Notes: a model not told the origin generated them from the sequence alone. A stretch of 64,000 nucleotides of DNA from JAJRTE01 sp964418585 (GCA_964418585.1 CAYQMG010000055.1:62001-126000), one strand, 5' to 3'. Shown: positions 8,465-18,110, counted from the stretch's first letter. Translations and numbers: made by a program.

Positions 8465-9520
8465 TCACAGGAGCCTCCTGTAATCCAACGGGAGCCGCTC
8501 CCCGCGTGCTACCGCTCGAGCCACCCGTCGGCCGATCTCGCTGTCGTTCATGGGACACCCTGATGGGTCGGTGGTGTCTTCGAAACCCAGGAACAGCGGG
8601 CTACTCCACATGCGCCGAAGTATCGTCTTGATGGGCTCACGGAACACGTTGCCGAAGCTCACCGGGATGAAGTTGCAGGGTTGCACGTCCCCCCAGGGAG
8701 AGAGATAGACGTAGGCCCGGATACGACTGAAACAGATGAACGGGGCGTCGGGAGAGGAGCAGAGCACGCTCTCCCAGTAGACCCGGCCTGGCCGCAGTAG
8801 TGCCCGGAGTCTTGCGACATCCTTTTTTTCCAGCTTGACTTCTTCCTCCCCCAGCCATTTCCCGGCTGCAACCGGAGAGAGGATGCGCACCGGCACTCCG
8901 ATATCCTCTGCCAGGGAGAGAATCGCGGCCAGATCCCCGTTCTCGAGGTTTTCGGGCGTGGCATAGGCGGTGATGTACGCCCCCAGTCCGGCTGACACAC
9001 AGGCATCCAGGCCGGCGACCGCTTTCTCAAACACCCCGTCTACCCCACGCAACCGATCGTGAACTCGAGGATCCGCACTGTCCAGGCTGACGCCGATCTC
9101 GGTCAACCCGGCCCGCTTCAAGCGATCCGCCATGGCCTGATCGAGCAAGAGTCCATTCGTGTCCAGCATGGTCTGAAACCCGCACTGGCGCGCAAAGGCG
9201 ATCAACTCGAGGATGTCTCGTCTCAGCAGAGGTTCTCCGCCGAAAAAGTAGATCTTGTAAGCGCGCGTCCGGGTGAGTGCGCGGATGAGGAACCGAACCT
9301 GGGCCGTCTCAGGGTCCGGTTGCGCCTGGTGCCGATACATCTCTGCGGAACAGTGGACACAATCGCATTGACACTGGTAGGTGAGCGCGATCTGTGCGTT
9401 GAAGGGCTTGGGCGCACGAACAAACCAGGGGAGGAGGCGCGGTCCGACCGTCGGATGGCGCAACAAGGGGGGCAAGGCACGTCCCAACCACTTTTTCCCT
9501 CGCTCAAACCGCATCCTCAT
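8465..9520 (-). CDS. Radical SAM/SPASM-type protein
   Basis: 351 aa, first gene of the minus operon. Cluster ligands C50, C54 and C57 lie in YQCQCDCVHC, with an extra Cys52 inside the motif. FFGGEPLL follows, then LDTNGLLL. The C-terminal half has cysteines in CSSPDAPFICF, VQPCNFIPVSFGNV and PSGCPMND, typical of an auxiliary-cluster (SPASM-like) domain. The start at 9520 (MRMRFERG) follows a GAGGGGGG run; the longer upstream frame lacks a ribosome-binding site. It lies 61 bases ahead of the methyltransferase. The family includes PqqE- and MoaA-like enzymes; the specific substrate is unknown. Confidence 0.86.
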   Translation of the reverse strand: MRMRFERGKKWLGRALPPLLRHPTVGPRLLPWFVRAPKPFNAQIALTYQCQCDCVHCSAEMYRHQAQPDPETAQVRFLIRALTRTRAYKIYFFGGEPLLRRDILELIAFARQCGFQTMLDTNGLLLDQAMADRLKRAGLTEIGVSLDSADPRVHDRLRGVDGVFEKAVAGLDACVSAGLGAYITAYATPENLENGDLAAILSLAEDIGVPVRILSPVAAGKWLGEEEVKLEKKDVARLRALLRPGRVYWESVLCSSPDAPFICFSRIRAYVYLSPWGDVQPCNFIPVSFGNVFREPIKTILRRMWSSPLFLGFEDTTDPSGCPMNDSEIGRRVARAVARGERLPLDYRRLL

Positions 9521-9823
9521 CCCCCCTCTTCCGCGGCGTCGTGCTGCGCTGCCCTCGGGATGCAGGACCAGCCCGCCTCGAATTGCCTGTACCATGCCAA
9601 CCGCTGTCCGCACGACCTCGAGGGAAGGGGTGCGGGAGCCTTTCGCCTTCTCTCACGATACGGTACTGCGTTCCGGCGTCAAGGATCAACCCGGGATTTC
9701 GCTTTCGGAACGGAAGAGGGGCTCGAGGGGAAGGATTCTGGGTGGCTGCTGCGCGCGATTTCGGCTACGCTGTAATCCTGGACCACGAATGGCGGAATCG
9801 TTTCTGGATGTCGAGGAGGATGC
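9521..9823. other. Divergent control region between the two radical SAM operons
   Basis: 303 bases separate the minus operon (start 9520) from the plus operon (start 9824). It must hold both promoters. I see TGTAAT near 9770 as a possible plus-strand -10 but no convincing -35, no strong palindrome and no small gene. Confidence 0.5.
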
Positions 9824-11440
9824 TTGAGCGGTAAGCTGCGGATCTGCTTCGTCAAGCCGGTGGGACCCCGCACCCTGGTGAGCTTTCACGGACCGGACCT
9901 GGGGATTGCCTGGCTTTCCACAGCGGCGCGACGGGCGGGGTGGGAGACCTCGTGGATCGATGCGCAGGCGGAGGGGCTGAGCCATGGGGATCTGGTGTCC
10001 CGGTTGGTCGCCGAGGCGCCCCACGTGGTGGGATTCAAGGTCTATACCAAGGATCTCGTCTCGGCGCGCATCTCCATGGCTGCCTTGAGGCGACGGTTGC
10101 CCAATATCATTGTTCTCGCCGGGGGTCCGCACGTCTCGGCGGTGGGTCTCGAGGCCCCTCGAGACCTCCCGGGGGCGGACCTGTTCATCCAGGGGGAGGG
10201 GGAACTTCCCCTGTTCTTGCTCCTTTCGGGCCGGGACCGGGCAGCCTACTTTTCCAGCAGCCGCGGGAACATCCTTGATCGCACGGAAGTAGACACCTCT
10301 CATTTTCTTGACGCGAAACGTTTGCGCAACATTCCGGGCGTGATCTTTCACGACGGCCACGGATGGCGGGCAAATCCGCCCCACTTCGAGCCCGACCTGG
10401 ATCGGCTCGGCATGCCAGACTGGGAACGCCTCCATCCAGACCGATTTCCACGTTACTCCCTGCGGGTGCACGGCCCCTACATCCCCATCCAGACGGCTCG
10501 AGGCTGTCCGTTTGCCTGCACCTACTGCGCAGCCCACACCCTCAACGGCAGGCAGATTCGTATGCGGTCTGCGGAGCACGTGCTGGGGGAGGTACGATGG
10601 CTCCGGGACCGGTTCGGAATTCGCCACGTGTCGATTGTGGACGACTGCTTCCTCTCTCCGCGCAGCCACCTCGAGGCCCTTCTGGATGAGTTCATCCGGG
10701 CGGACCTGGGGATCTGCTGGGAGTGTTCGAGCAACGGGGTGAGAGCGGACCTCCTGGATCGCACGGTGGTGCAGAAACTGGAGCGTGCGGGCTGTTACTA
10801 CATCGGTGTGGGGATCGAATCGGGGTCTGATCGCATACTTTCGGCGATGAAGAAAGGGGTTACCACCCGGGAGATCGAAGCCGGGGTGCGTCGTGTCCGC
10901 GCCCACTCGCACATGAAGATCCTGGGATACTTCATCCTGGGTTACCCGGGAGAGACTCGAGAGGACGTCCTGGCCACCCTGCGATTCGCTTTCCGACTTC
11001 CCCTGGATACAGCCAACTTCTTCCTGTTTTCTCCCCATCCGGGTACTGAAGCATTCGAAAGGCTCACCCGATCCGGACGCCTCCAGGAACCTGCCTGGAT
11101 CAATCCCCGGCGCCACCTGTACGAGTACCCGGCTCTGGACCTGCCCGACCTGTCCGCCCGTCAACTCGCCTGGATCGCACGTCTCGCCCAGGTGCTTTTC
11201 CACCTCCGTCCGCGTACCGCCTGGAACCTGGTGAACGTCCGTTCTCTTCCGGACGACCTCAGGCTCGCCACGGGCCTGCTCCTCTCTGCCATCGCTCCGG
11301 ACCGGAAAATCTTTCACTACCGTGTGCCTCCAGCCGTTCGAGGCGGCGGGCCTGTTCCGCACGAGTCCACTCTTTGGGGCGAATCGCTGCCACAGCCCAC
11401 CCCGGCGGCCCGGCCCGGACCAGGAGGAAAGCATGGCTGA
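9824..11440 (+). CDS. Cobalamin-type radical SAM protein (first of three)
   Basis: 538 aa. The N-terminal B12-binding fold (LRICFVKPVG, VLAGGPHVSAVG, FIQGEGE) is followed by the radical SAM motif ARGCPFACTYC with C228, C232 and C235, then IGVGIESGSDRIL and GYFILGYPGETRED. In place of DxHxxG it has DAQAEG (D46, Q48, G51). The TTG at 9824 is the only in-frame start supported by the GAGGAGGA just upstream; the ATG 4 bases earlier is in another frame and stops at once. The last 8 bases overlap the next gene, so translation is coupled. Substrate unknown. Confidence 0.87.
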   Translation: MSGKLRICFVKPVGPRTLVSFHGPDLGIAWLSTAARRAGWETSWIDAQAEGLSHGDLVSRLVAEAPHVVGFKVYTKDLVSARISMAALRRRLPNIIVLAGGPHVSAVGLEAPRDLPGADLFIQGEGELPLFLLLSGRDRAAYFSSSRGNILDRTEVDTSHFLDAKRLRNIPGVIFHDGHGWRANPPHFEPDLDRLGMPDWERLHPDRFPRYSLRVHGPYIPIQTARGCPFACTYCAAHTLNGRQIRMRSAEHVLGEVRWLRDRFGIRHVSIVDDCFLSPRSHLEALLDEFIRADLGICWECSSNGVRADLLDRTVVQKLERAGCYYIGVGIESGSDRILSAMKKGVTTREIEAGVRRVRAHSHMKILGYFILGYPGETREDVLATLRFAFRLPLDTANFFLFSPHPGTEAFERLTRSGRLQEPAWINPRRHLYEYPALDLPDLSARQLAWIARLAQVLFHLRPRTAWNLVNVRSLPDDLRLATGLLLSAIAPDRKIFHYRVPPAVRGGGPVPHESTLWGESLPQPTPAARPGPGGKHG

Positions 11441-12929
11441 TGTGGTCCTGGTTCATCCCCGCCACGGGGGCCTCCAGGAATGGATGCGCCCCGGCCGTGG
11501 GCTTCCTCTCGGAGCACTGACGGCCTGCACACTGGCGAGCCGTGCATACGATATCCGGGTGATCGACCAGCGGCTTCACCGGGACTGGAGAGCGCGACTG
11601 GTGCGGGAACTGGCTTCGAACCCGCTCTGTGTGGCCCTGGGCGTGATGCTGGGCAAGCAAATCGTGCACGCGGCCGAGGTGAGTCGCGTGGTGAGACGCC
11701 ATTCTCGAGTGCCCGTGGTCTGGGGCGGTGTCCATGTCTCCTTGCTCCCGGAGCAGAGCCTGGCAAGTGGTCTCATGGACATCGTGGTCCGAGGTGAAGG
11801 TGAGCTGACCTTCCTGGAACTGCTCCGGGCCCTGGAACGGGGTCGCCGGACTCGGGCTCCGGGCGACCTGCCGGTCTCTCTTCTCCGAGAAGTGCCTGGC
11901 ATCGCTTTCAAGGACCGGGGAAAGATCCACGTAACACCACCCCGGCCCTTCGTGGACCTCAATGCACTCCCTCCACCTCCCTACCACCTGGTGGACGTGA
12001 CGGCCTACAACTCCAGTCTGAGTGAACCGCCGGAACCTGGAACACTCAAGCTGCAAATGGAGACCTCGCGGGGGTGCGTGCAAGGGTGCAGTTTCTGTTA
12101 CAACCCGGTCTACAGCCGACGACGGTGGCGGGCGCTCACCGCGGTCCGGGCTGTGGAACGAATGGAGTTCCTCGTCGATCGGTACGGGGCACAGACCCTC
12201 GACCTGGTGGACGACGCCTTCTTCACCAACCCGGCACGGGCACGGGACATCGCTCGAGGCCTGGTCGACCGGGACCTGCGGCTCCGCTGGTTCGTCCAGG
12301 GCGCCCGGATCGAGACGCTGCTGCGTTTGAGCGAGGAGGACCTGGAGCTTCTCGCCCGGTCCGGCCTGCGGGTGGTCCGGCTGGGAGCAGAGTCGGGTTC
12401 ACTCCGGATTCTCGAGGCGATGTCCAAGCCGACCACACCGCGAGACGTGCTGGCGGTGAACCGCAAACTGGCCCGACACGGGATCGCTCCCTGGTTCTAC
12501 TTCACGTGCGGAATGCCCGGGGAGAGCGAGGAGGACCTGAAACGGACCGTGGCACTCCTGTTCCAGGTGCTCGAGGACAACCCGCAGGCCCGTGTGGTGG
12601 CGGCCTTCTGCGTGGTGCCCATGGCCGGGACTGAAGTATATGATCAGGCTCGCGAGGTGGATCCGAGCGGCGTACCCGACACACTCGAGGACTGGGCCAA
12701 GGTGGAGACGCACGTGTTCGCCCCCTGGCTGGATGCCGCGGCCCGCAGGCGACTTGAAAAGATCTTCCTCTCCAGCATGTTCATCGATCGCAAGGTTGAG
12801 CACTTCACCGACTCCCGGCTGGTGCGAAACCTGGTGCGCCTGTATCGCCCACTGGCTCGAGCCCGTCTGAGTCGCCTCCGATTTGGACCCATGCCCGAAC
12901 TCTGGGTGGCCAGGAAGTTGGTGGGATGA
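11433..12929 (+). CDS. Cobalamin-type radical SAM protein (second of three)
   Basis: 498 aa. B12-binding domain (VLVHPRHGG, VWGGVHVSLLPEQ, VVRGEGE), then TSRGCVQGCSFCYN with C215, C219 and C222. The ATG overlaps the preceding stop by 8 bases and follows AGGAGG. It is a clear paralogue of the protein at 20495-21967: both carry VIDQRL/IVDQRL followed by DWR, VWGG-HVSL-PEQ, and a tail with F(V/I)DRK-E then LYRP. A fold typing beyond cobalamin-binding radical SAM is not possible, but the duplicate pair suggests two related steps. Confidence 0.87.
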   Translation: MADVVLVHPRHGGLQEWMRPGRGLPLGALTACTLASRAYDIRVIDQRLHRDWRARLVRELASNPLCVALGVMLGKQIVHAAEVSRVVRRHSRVPVVWGGVHVSLLPEQSLASGLMDIVVRGEGELTFLELLRALERGRRTRAPGDLPVSLLREVPGIAFKDRGKIHVTPPRPFVDLNALPPPPYHLVDVTAYNSSLSEPPEPGTLKLQMETSRGCVQGCSFCYNPVYSRRRWRALTAVRAVERMEFLVDRYGAQTLDLVDDAFFTNPARARDIARGLVDRDLRLRWFVQGARIETLLRLSEEDLELLARSGLRVVRLGAESGSLRILEAMSKPTTPRDVLAVNRKLARHGIAPWFYFTCGMPGESEEDLKRTVALLFQVLEDNPQARVVAAFCVVPMAGTEVYDQAREVDPSGVPDTLEDWAKVETHVFAPWLDAAARRRLEKIFLSSMFIDRKVEHFTDSRLVRNLVRLYRPLARARLSRLRFGPMPELWVARKLVG

Positions 12930-12945
12930 TCCTGGAGATTGGACC

Positions 12946-14433
12946 ATGCGCGTGCTCCTGTTGCGCCCCCCGGACCCGCGGATCGAACGATTCTCCCTCT
13001 GGATGCCCCTCGGGCTCGCCTCGCTCGCTTCCGCCATCCGGGAACGACACGAGGTCACGATTCTCGACGCTCCTTTGCTCGGCCTGGACGTGGAGGCAGC
13101 CACGAAACGGGTTCTGGAGATTCGTCCGGACGTACTCGGCGTCTCGTTGCTGACCCTGTCGCTCTATCCGGCGGGTATGCTCTGCCGTCGAGTCAAGGAA
13201 GTGGCGCCCGAGGTGGTGACCGTGGTCGGAGGTCCTCATCCATCGGGCGATCCCCATGGGACCTTGCCCCTGTGCGAGGCCTGGGATTACGCATTTCAGG
13301 GAGAAGCCGAGCAAGGATTCTCTCTTTTTCTCGACCGACTCGAAGCAGCCGGATCACCGGGGCGAGACCGTTCGAGCCACCCCGTTCTTGAGCCGTCCCC
13401 CCGGCCGGCGCTGATACGCAAAAAAAAGGAAGACTGGACTCGAGACATTCCCGGCCTCATCCGCCGGGTGAACGGAGGGGTCGAAATCACCCCCGCTGCC
13501 TTCGCCTCGGACCTGGACGCGCTTCCCCATCCTGCCTGGGATCTCCTGGACCTTCCGGCTTACCCTCGCCACTCCTTTTTTTTCATGGGACGCCAGCCCA
13601 ACGCCCACCTCTACGCCACCCGGGGATGTCCTTCGTCCTGCGTGTTCTGCGGTATCCGCGGCGTGTCCGGCCCGGGATTCCGGACGCGGTCCGTGGAATC
13701 GGTGCTGCACGAGGTCCACATTCTCCAGGCACGGTACGGTGTTCAAACCCTGATGTTCGTGGACGACAACCTGACCGCCGACCGGGACTATGCGCTGGCA
13801 CTTTTCGACGCCCTGGCCGGACTCCCTTCGCCCGTCCACTGGATACCCATCCATGGACTCCGGCTCGACACCCTCGACGAGGAACTGGTGCGGGCCATGG
13901 ACCGCTCCGGCTGCCTCCTCTTCTACGCTGGAATCGAGTCCGGTAGCCCCCGTATCCTCGAGCGCATGGGCAAGGGGACCACGCTCGAGGAAATCGAGTC
14001 CAAGGTGCGACTGGTGCGTCGCGTCAGCCGCATCCAGGTCTGTGGCTACTTCGTCCTCGGCTTCCCAGGAGAAACCCGGGAGGACGCGCTTCGGTCCATT
14101 CGATTCGCCCGCAAACTCCAACTGGACCGGGCTCTGTTTCTCCCCAACCTCCTCAGCCCGGGCAGCGAACAGTGGCGGCGACTGGTCACCAGCGGTCGCA
14201 TGCCGGCCTTGACCCTGGAGGACTTCGAGGATCCCATCGGCCTGGGATATCGCCTCATCTGGGAGTTCCTGGCCGAAAAGGATGGTCTCTCCCCTCGAGA
14301 ACTCCGACGCCTGTTCGAAAAGGCCTATGCTTCCTTCTACCTGCGACCCGGCCCGCTCTCCCGATTGCCTTTCCAGGTCTCACCTCGAGGCGTCCGGGAC
14401 GCTGCCCGCTGGGTGAGTCGTTACTTCGCATGA
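12946..14433 (+). CDS. Cobalamin-type radical SAM protein (third of three)
   Basis: 495 aa. B12-binding domain (MRVLLLRPPDP, VVGGPHPSGDP, FQGEAEQG), a less conserved linker of about 60 residues rich in Ser, Pro and Arg, then ATRGCPSSCVFCG with C228, C232 and C235. The barrel part (YAGIESGSPRILERMGKGTT, GYFVLGFPGETRED) is closest to that of the 9824 gene. The ATG at 12946 is 16 bases after the previous stop, with GGAG ahead of it. End of the plus-strand three-gene operon. Function as a C-methylase or rearrangement enzyme is inferred from family only. Confidence 0.86.
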   Translation: MRVLLLRPPDPRIERFSLWMPLGLASLASAIRERHEVTILDAPLLGLDVEAATKRVLEIRPDVLGVSLLTLSLYPAGMLCRRVKEVAPEVVTVVGGPHPSGDPHGTLPLCEAWDYAFQGEAEQGFSLFLDRLEAAGSPGRDRSSHPVLEPSPRPALIRKKKEDWTRDIPGLIRRVNGGVEITPAAFASDLDALPHPAWDLLDLPAYPRHSFFFMGRQPNAHLYATRGCPSSCVFCGIRGVSGPGFRTRSVESVLHEVHILQARYGVQTLMFVDDNLTADRDYALALFDALAGLPSPVHWIPIHGLRLDTLDEELVRAMDRSGCLLFYAGIESGSPRILERMGKGTTLEEIESKVRLVRRVSRIQVCGYFVLGFPGETREDALRSIRFARKLQLDRALFLPNLLSPGSEQWRRLVTSGRMPALTLEDFEDPIGLGYRLIWEFLAEKDGLSPRELRRLFEKAYASFYLRPGPLSRLPFQVSPRGVRDAARWVSRYFA

Positions 14434-14477
14434 GCCGCACCCGACCGTGCCGTCCTCCACGCTGTCGACGGAAAGGC

Positions 14478-14506
14478 TTGATCCCCACCCCGTCATCGGT
14501 TAAACA
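14478..14506 (+). promoter_or_regulatory. Candidate sigma-70 promoter
   Basis: TTGATC (14478-14483), 17 bases, TAAACA (14501-14506). It would start transcription near 14513, which also argues that the ATG at 14552, and not the GTG at 14513, begins the next gene. Confidence 0.4.
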
Positions 14507-14551
14507 GCGCCGGTGAAGAAGCAAGGCCGGAACCTCTCTCGTGGAGCAGGC

Positions 14552-15649
14552 ATGCGGAAGCGAACCCTTTTCCTCGCCGTGTTGGCCGCGTTCGTTGCAG
14601 GTGGGCTGGTCACGTGGCAGGCCGCCAGATTGATACCAGAAGACGGTGTGGACCGCTGGAACGCCAAGAATCAGTGCAGCAGGATCCACAAGCCGACGCT
14701 CGAGGAGTACGGAACTCACTACCGGGGGGATCCAGGCTATCCCATGTTCAGTTGGTGGTACTCGGGCTTCCTCTCATCCTCGGACGGCCACACGTTCATG
14801 TTCCGACTCTCCATGTTCCCACCTCACAGCTCCCATTATCCTGGAGGCGCCCTCGACGTGGTCCAGGTCGATTTCAGCGACCGTGGCACCACTCGAGAAT
14901 CCCCGGCCTACCGTGTCTCCTGGAAATTCGACGAGATCCACTTCGACGAGACTCCGGACCAGGTCGTCGCCACCGTGCCCGGGACTCCGGGGTTCGTGGT
15001 GACCGTCACCCCGGTATCCCATCGAATCTCGGTCTCCACGCCCGCGTTCTCCTGTGACCTGGAACTCGAGGGAATGGACCCCGTGTTCTTCTGGAACGAG
15101 GGAAACCCGGTGGCCATGCCCAACTCGCACAACCTGATGATCGGATTTGAGGACTTCATGTCTGCCTCCGGCACGCTGCGCCACGGAGAAAAACCGTTTG
15201 AGGTGGTCGGAGACATCGTCAACGAGCGTATCTTTTTTGACGGGGACAAGTGGGGCTGGTACGAGGAGGACTGGTTGGCGCTGACGCACCCGGCGTTCTA
15301 CTGCCTGCTCTTCCAGGTGAAATTTCGAGTGGACGAACAGGAACGGGATTACAAGGAAGGATTTCTCTACTTGCGAGAGGAGGACGCCTACATTCCCCTC
15401 ACCGATCTGAGTATCGTCCACCGCCGCACCGGCCCGGGTGCGATCGAGGGTCAACCGGTGGCGGTTCCTTCTGAAATCGCCATCCGGGCAGCCAACCGGG
15501 AACTGCTGATGACCGGGCTGCTCCAGTCTGTGGGGCGTTCTGGACGGGAGATCGCGTTTCAAGGCGATGTCCTGATCCAGGTTCGCCAGTTCGAACACGC
15601 CTACTCGGAGGTCATGGGCTGGGACGAGGTGATGCGGAACGGAATCTGA
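14552..15649 (+). CDS. Membrane-anchored or exported protein of unknown function
   Basis: 365 aa. An N-terminal signal or anchor (RKRTLFLAVLAAFVAGGLVTW) precedes a beta-rich domain with many aromatic residues (GYPMFSWWYSGFL, HTFMFRLSMFPPHSSHYPGG, DPVFFWNEGNP, GDKWGWYEEDW). The look is of an AttH/CrtC-type lipocalin-like barrel that could bind an isoprenoid or other lipid, but I am not sure of this. The ATG at 14552 has GGAGCAGG upstream. Its last 38 bases overlap the 3' end of the convergent membrane-protein gene. Position between two radical SAM gene groups hints at a role in handling their product. Confidence 0.6.
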   Translation: MRKRTLFLAVLAAFVAGGLVTWQAARLIPEDGVDRWNAKNQCSRIHKPTLEEYGTHYRGDPGYPMFSWWYSGFLSSSDGHTFMFRLSMFPPHSSHYPGGALDVVQVDFSDRGTTRESPAYRVSWKFDEIHFDETPDQVVATVPGTPGFVVTVTPVSHRISVSTPAFSCDLELEGMDPVFFWNEGNPVAMPNSHNLMIGFEDFMSASGTLRHGEKPFEVVGDIVNERIFFDGDKWGWYEEDWLALTHPAFYCLLFQVKFRVDEQERDYKEGFLYLREEDAYIPLTDLSIVHRRTGPGAIEGQPVAVPSEIAIRAANRELLMTGLLQSVGRSGREIAFQGDVLIQVRQFEHAYSEVMGWDEVMRNGI

Positions 15650-17225
15650 TGTCCTCCCCTTCTCCCCCTGCGTGCGTGATCGACTCGTACACCTCCAAGC
15701 CCGGAACTCCGGAAGGTATCGAGCCGAACTGCGAATCGCCCTGAAGCGCGGCGCGCATGGCCTCGAACGAGGCGCGCCACGGTTCCTGATATCCCGCGTA
15801 GGCGTCCAGGTCGGTCCTGAACCTCTGGGCCGCGGCACTGGCGTCCAGGACTACCCGTTCGCACCGTGCGAGCGCCTCGCCCGCCTCCATCTTCCCCACG
15901 GGAATCACCCACCGACAGACCTCGCCCGAGAGATAGGTCATCAGGAAAGGGTCCACGCAGCAAGTCGATGTCGGAGGAAGCCGCCCCAGGGCGTCCTGTA
16001 CTGCCTCCACGTGGGGAGAGGGAGGGAAGCGTGCCACGAGTGCATAGTAGGCCCCCGGGACCACCAATCCTGTTTCCGGTCTGTCCACAGCCTCCACCCC
16101 GGTCGGGATGTCTCGGTGGATGGCGGGCAAACCCAGCGTGACCCCGGCGACCACGCCGATACGTACGATCGCAAGGACCTGGGACGTGGGCCATCCCCGC
16201 CGGGTGAGAAACGCGATCGGCCCCCGGGCGCCCTCGAGTGCGAGCAGGGCCACCATGGGAATGAAGTACATCTGGCTCTCGGAAAGGGTTCCGGTGACCA
16301 GGAACACGTACGCAACCAGCACCAGCAGAAGGAGCGCGCGCCACCGATTCATGCCACGCACAGCCAACAGTCCCCCCGCTGCCAGGAACCAGGCAGCCAA
16401 CTCACCGACCCGGGCCAGGCTGTCCGGAGCGAGCGGGCTGGCCAGGAACGCGGCTGTCTTCTCCGGAAGTAATCCGATGAGTTCTCCCTCGATCCTCTGC
16501 ACATAAGGGGTGAGCAGAAGAAGCCACTGGGCTGAGAACTGGATCACGCCCACGGTCACGGCGGCCATCAGCGCCATCCGTCGTGCGAACCGGCTCGACC
16601 GGGCGTCCACGTCACGGACCGCCAGGAGGAAAAGTGCCACGAAGATCCCGCCGGCACGGTAGGAGCAGCCGCCGAAGATGACCAGGACAAAGAGGGTTCG
16701 CCACCATCCCTTGAGATAGGCGAGATAGATCAGGGGCAACAGCGCCGCAGTGGGGAGCACGGGGGCGGAGAGGAGTTGACGCAGCAAGAACGGGTTGGCC
16801 ATCAGCGCCACACTGGCCAGGACGGCGCCGGACACGGGGACACGCCGGTGTCGAGCCACGAAATAGAACGGGGTGAGAAACAGCAACGTCTCGACCACGC
16901 TGATGTTGCAGAAGGCCTGGAAGGTTCGGGTGGTGGGGAACAGGGCCTGAACGAGATAGTGACCGGCATGGGAGAGGGCCACGGTGGGATACATGATCGA
17001 GCCCACCAGGACCATCCAGAAGATGTCCGGGTCTACCCGCTGCGGATAGCGGACGATCCCCCAGTGGTAGTCCTCGTTGTTGGTGCGCAGCGTGTGCAGG
17101 TCGCCTCCCAACGCCAGGTGCCCTCGTCCCTCGATGACCAGCCAGGCGAGAACCAGGGCGCACGCCAGGACGACGAGGAACCCGGCGGTATCGTGCCACC
17201 TCCCCCGGTTTCTCACCCCTGTCAT
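15612..17225 (-). CDS. Polytopic membrane protein, GT-C/DUF2079-like
   Basis: 537 aa with about ten hydrophobic segments in the first 390 residues (for example GFLVVLACALVLAWLVI, ALMAAVTVGVIQFSAQWLLL) and a soluble C-terminal domain of about 140 residues. The first loop after TM1 carries an acidic NNEDYHWG motif, where GT-C glycosyltransferases keep their catalytic acids. The architecture resembles DUF2079-type or mannosyltransferase-like proteins that use polyprenyl-phosphate sugars in the inner membrane. The start at 17225 has GAGGAGG at 5 bases. Last gene of the minus-strand glycan set; its GT2 neighbour would supply the lipid-linked sugar. Confidence 0.68.
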   Translation of the reverse strand: MTGVRNRGRWHDTAGFLVVLACALVLAWLVIEGRGHLALGGDLHTLRTNNEDYHWGIVRYPQRVDPDIFWMVLVGSIMYPTVALSHAGHYLVQALFPTTRTFQAFCNISVVETLLFLTPFYFVARHRRVPVSGAVLASVALMANPFLLRQLLSAPVLPTAALLPLIYLAYLKGWWRTLFVLVIFGGCSYRAGGIFVALFLLAVRDVDARSSRFARRMALMAAVTVGVIQFSAQWLLLLTPYVQRIEGELIGLLPEKTAAFLASPLAPDSLARVGELAAWFLAAGGLLAVRGMNRWRALLLLVLVAYVFLVTGTLSESQMYFIPMVALLALEGARGPIAFLTRRGWPTSQVLAIVRIGVVAGVTLGLPAIHRDIPTGVEAVDRPETGLVVPGAYYALVARFPPSPHVEAVQDALGRLPPTSTCCVDPFLMTYLSGEVCRWVIPVGKMEAGEALARCERVVLDASAAAQRFRTDLDAYAGYQEPWRASFEAMRAALQGDSQFGSIPSGVPGLEVYESITHAGGEGEDIRFRSASPRPSP

Positions 17226-17297
17226 TCGGTCCTCCTCATTTACCGCCACACCACGCTCCACCAGAACCATCGTGCGGGTGCGCCAGAGCCCACCGGC

Positions 17298-18086
17298 TCA
17301 CGCCCCTGCTCCTCCCGGACGGTGAGAGGCAGGCGGAAAGTCCGCCCCACGCTGGAACCAGTATTCTCCTCGCCGGTATTTCCGAGCGGTCTCGACCAAT
17401 TCCTTCAAGTAAGGGAGCACCCGGAGGCTGGATGTTCCGGCTCCGTACCACGTGGAAATGGGCACCTTTTCTATCCGGAGTCCTCCGTGCGCTGCAGAAA
17501 GAACCATTTCTCCATCGAAGTGAAATCGATCTGTGAGGGTGTGGAATGGTATGTCTCGCAGCGCCTTGCTCGTGTAGGCCATGTAGCCGCTGTGAAACTC
17601 GAGGCCGCGCAGGCCCAGGATTCGGTTTTCCACCAGGTCGCACAGCCGTATGCCCACAGCTCGAGACACGGGCATTCCCTGACGCAACACCTTGCCCCGG
17701 AGGAACTTGGAGCCAATCACCACGTCGGCGCGGCCCACGAGCAGCGGTTGAAGGAGGGTCCCCAGTTCCTCGGGCGCGTACTGACCATCGGCGTGAAGGA
17801 TGACATGACAGCCGTTCTTGTGGTTCAGCGAGGCCTCGAGACCGGTTTTCTGGGCAGCACCGTAGCCCCGGTTGGTGGGGTGCGCAAGCGGGACCACCGG
17901 AAACGGACACCGGGCTGCGACCCGTCGAACCACCCGGGCGGTACCGTCGGTGCTGCCATCGTCGACCAGGTAAAGGGTCACCGAAACGCCGCACTCCTCC
18001 AGGGCAGTGACCGGAATCCGGGCCACCGTGGCTTCCAGCGTCGCCTGGGCATTGTAGGCGGGCATCACGATTCCCACACGGTCCAT
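17298..18086 (-). CDS. Family 2 glycosyltransferase (polyprenyl-phosphate type)
   Basis: 262 aa. GT-A fold with VGIVMPAYNAQATLEATV at the N-terminus, VDDGSTDGTARVV for nucleotide binding and ILHADGQYAPEEL for the metal-binding acid, then GSKFLRG and YMAYTSKALRDIPF. This pattern matches dolichol/undecaprenyl-phosphate sugar synthases, which move a sugar from a nucleotide to a lipid phosphate. There are no C-terminal membrane helices. The start at 18086 follows GGGAGG. It sits between the nucleotidyltransferase and the GT-C-like membrane protein, a natural order of activation, lipid loading and transfer. Confidence 0.85.
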   Translation of the reverse strand: MDRVGIVMPAYNAQATLEATVARIPVTALEECGVSVTLYLVDDGSTDGTARVVRRVAARCPFPVVPLAHPTNRGYGAAQKTGLEASLNHKNGCHVILHADGQYAPEELGTLLQPLLVGRADVVIGSKFLRGKVLRQGMPVSRAVGIRLCDLVENRILGLRGLEFHSGYMAYTSKALRDIPFHTLTDRFHFDGEMVLSAAHGGLRIEKVPISTWYGAGTSSLRVLPYLKELVETARKYRRGEYWFQRGADFPPASHRPGGAGA

Positions 18087-18110
18087 TGCCGGTCCTCCCA
18101 TTTTTCTCGG

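Noticed and set aside
13420..13600. A8 and T8 runs as possible frameshift sites
   Set aside because: The frame continues with conserved motifs on both sides, so no frameshift is needed.
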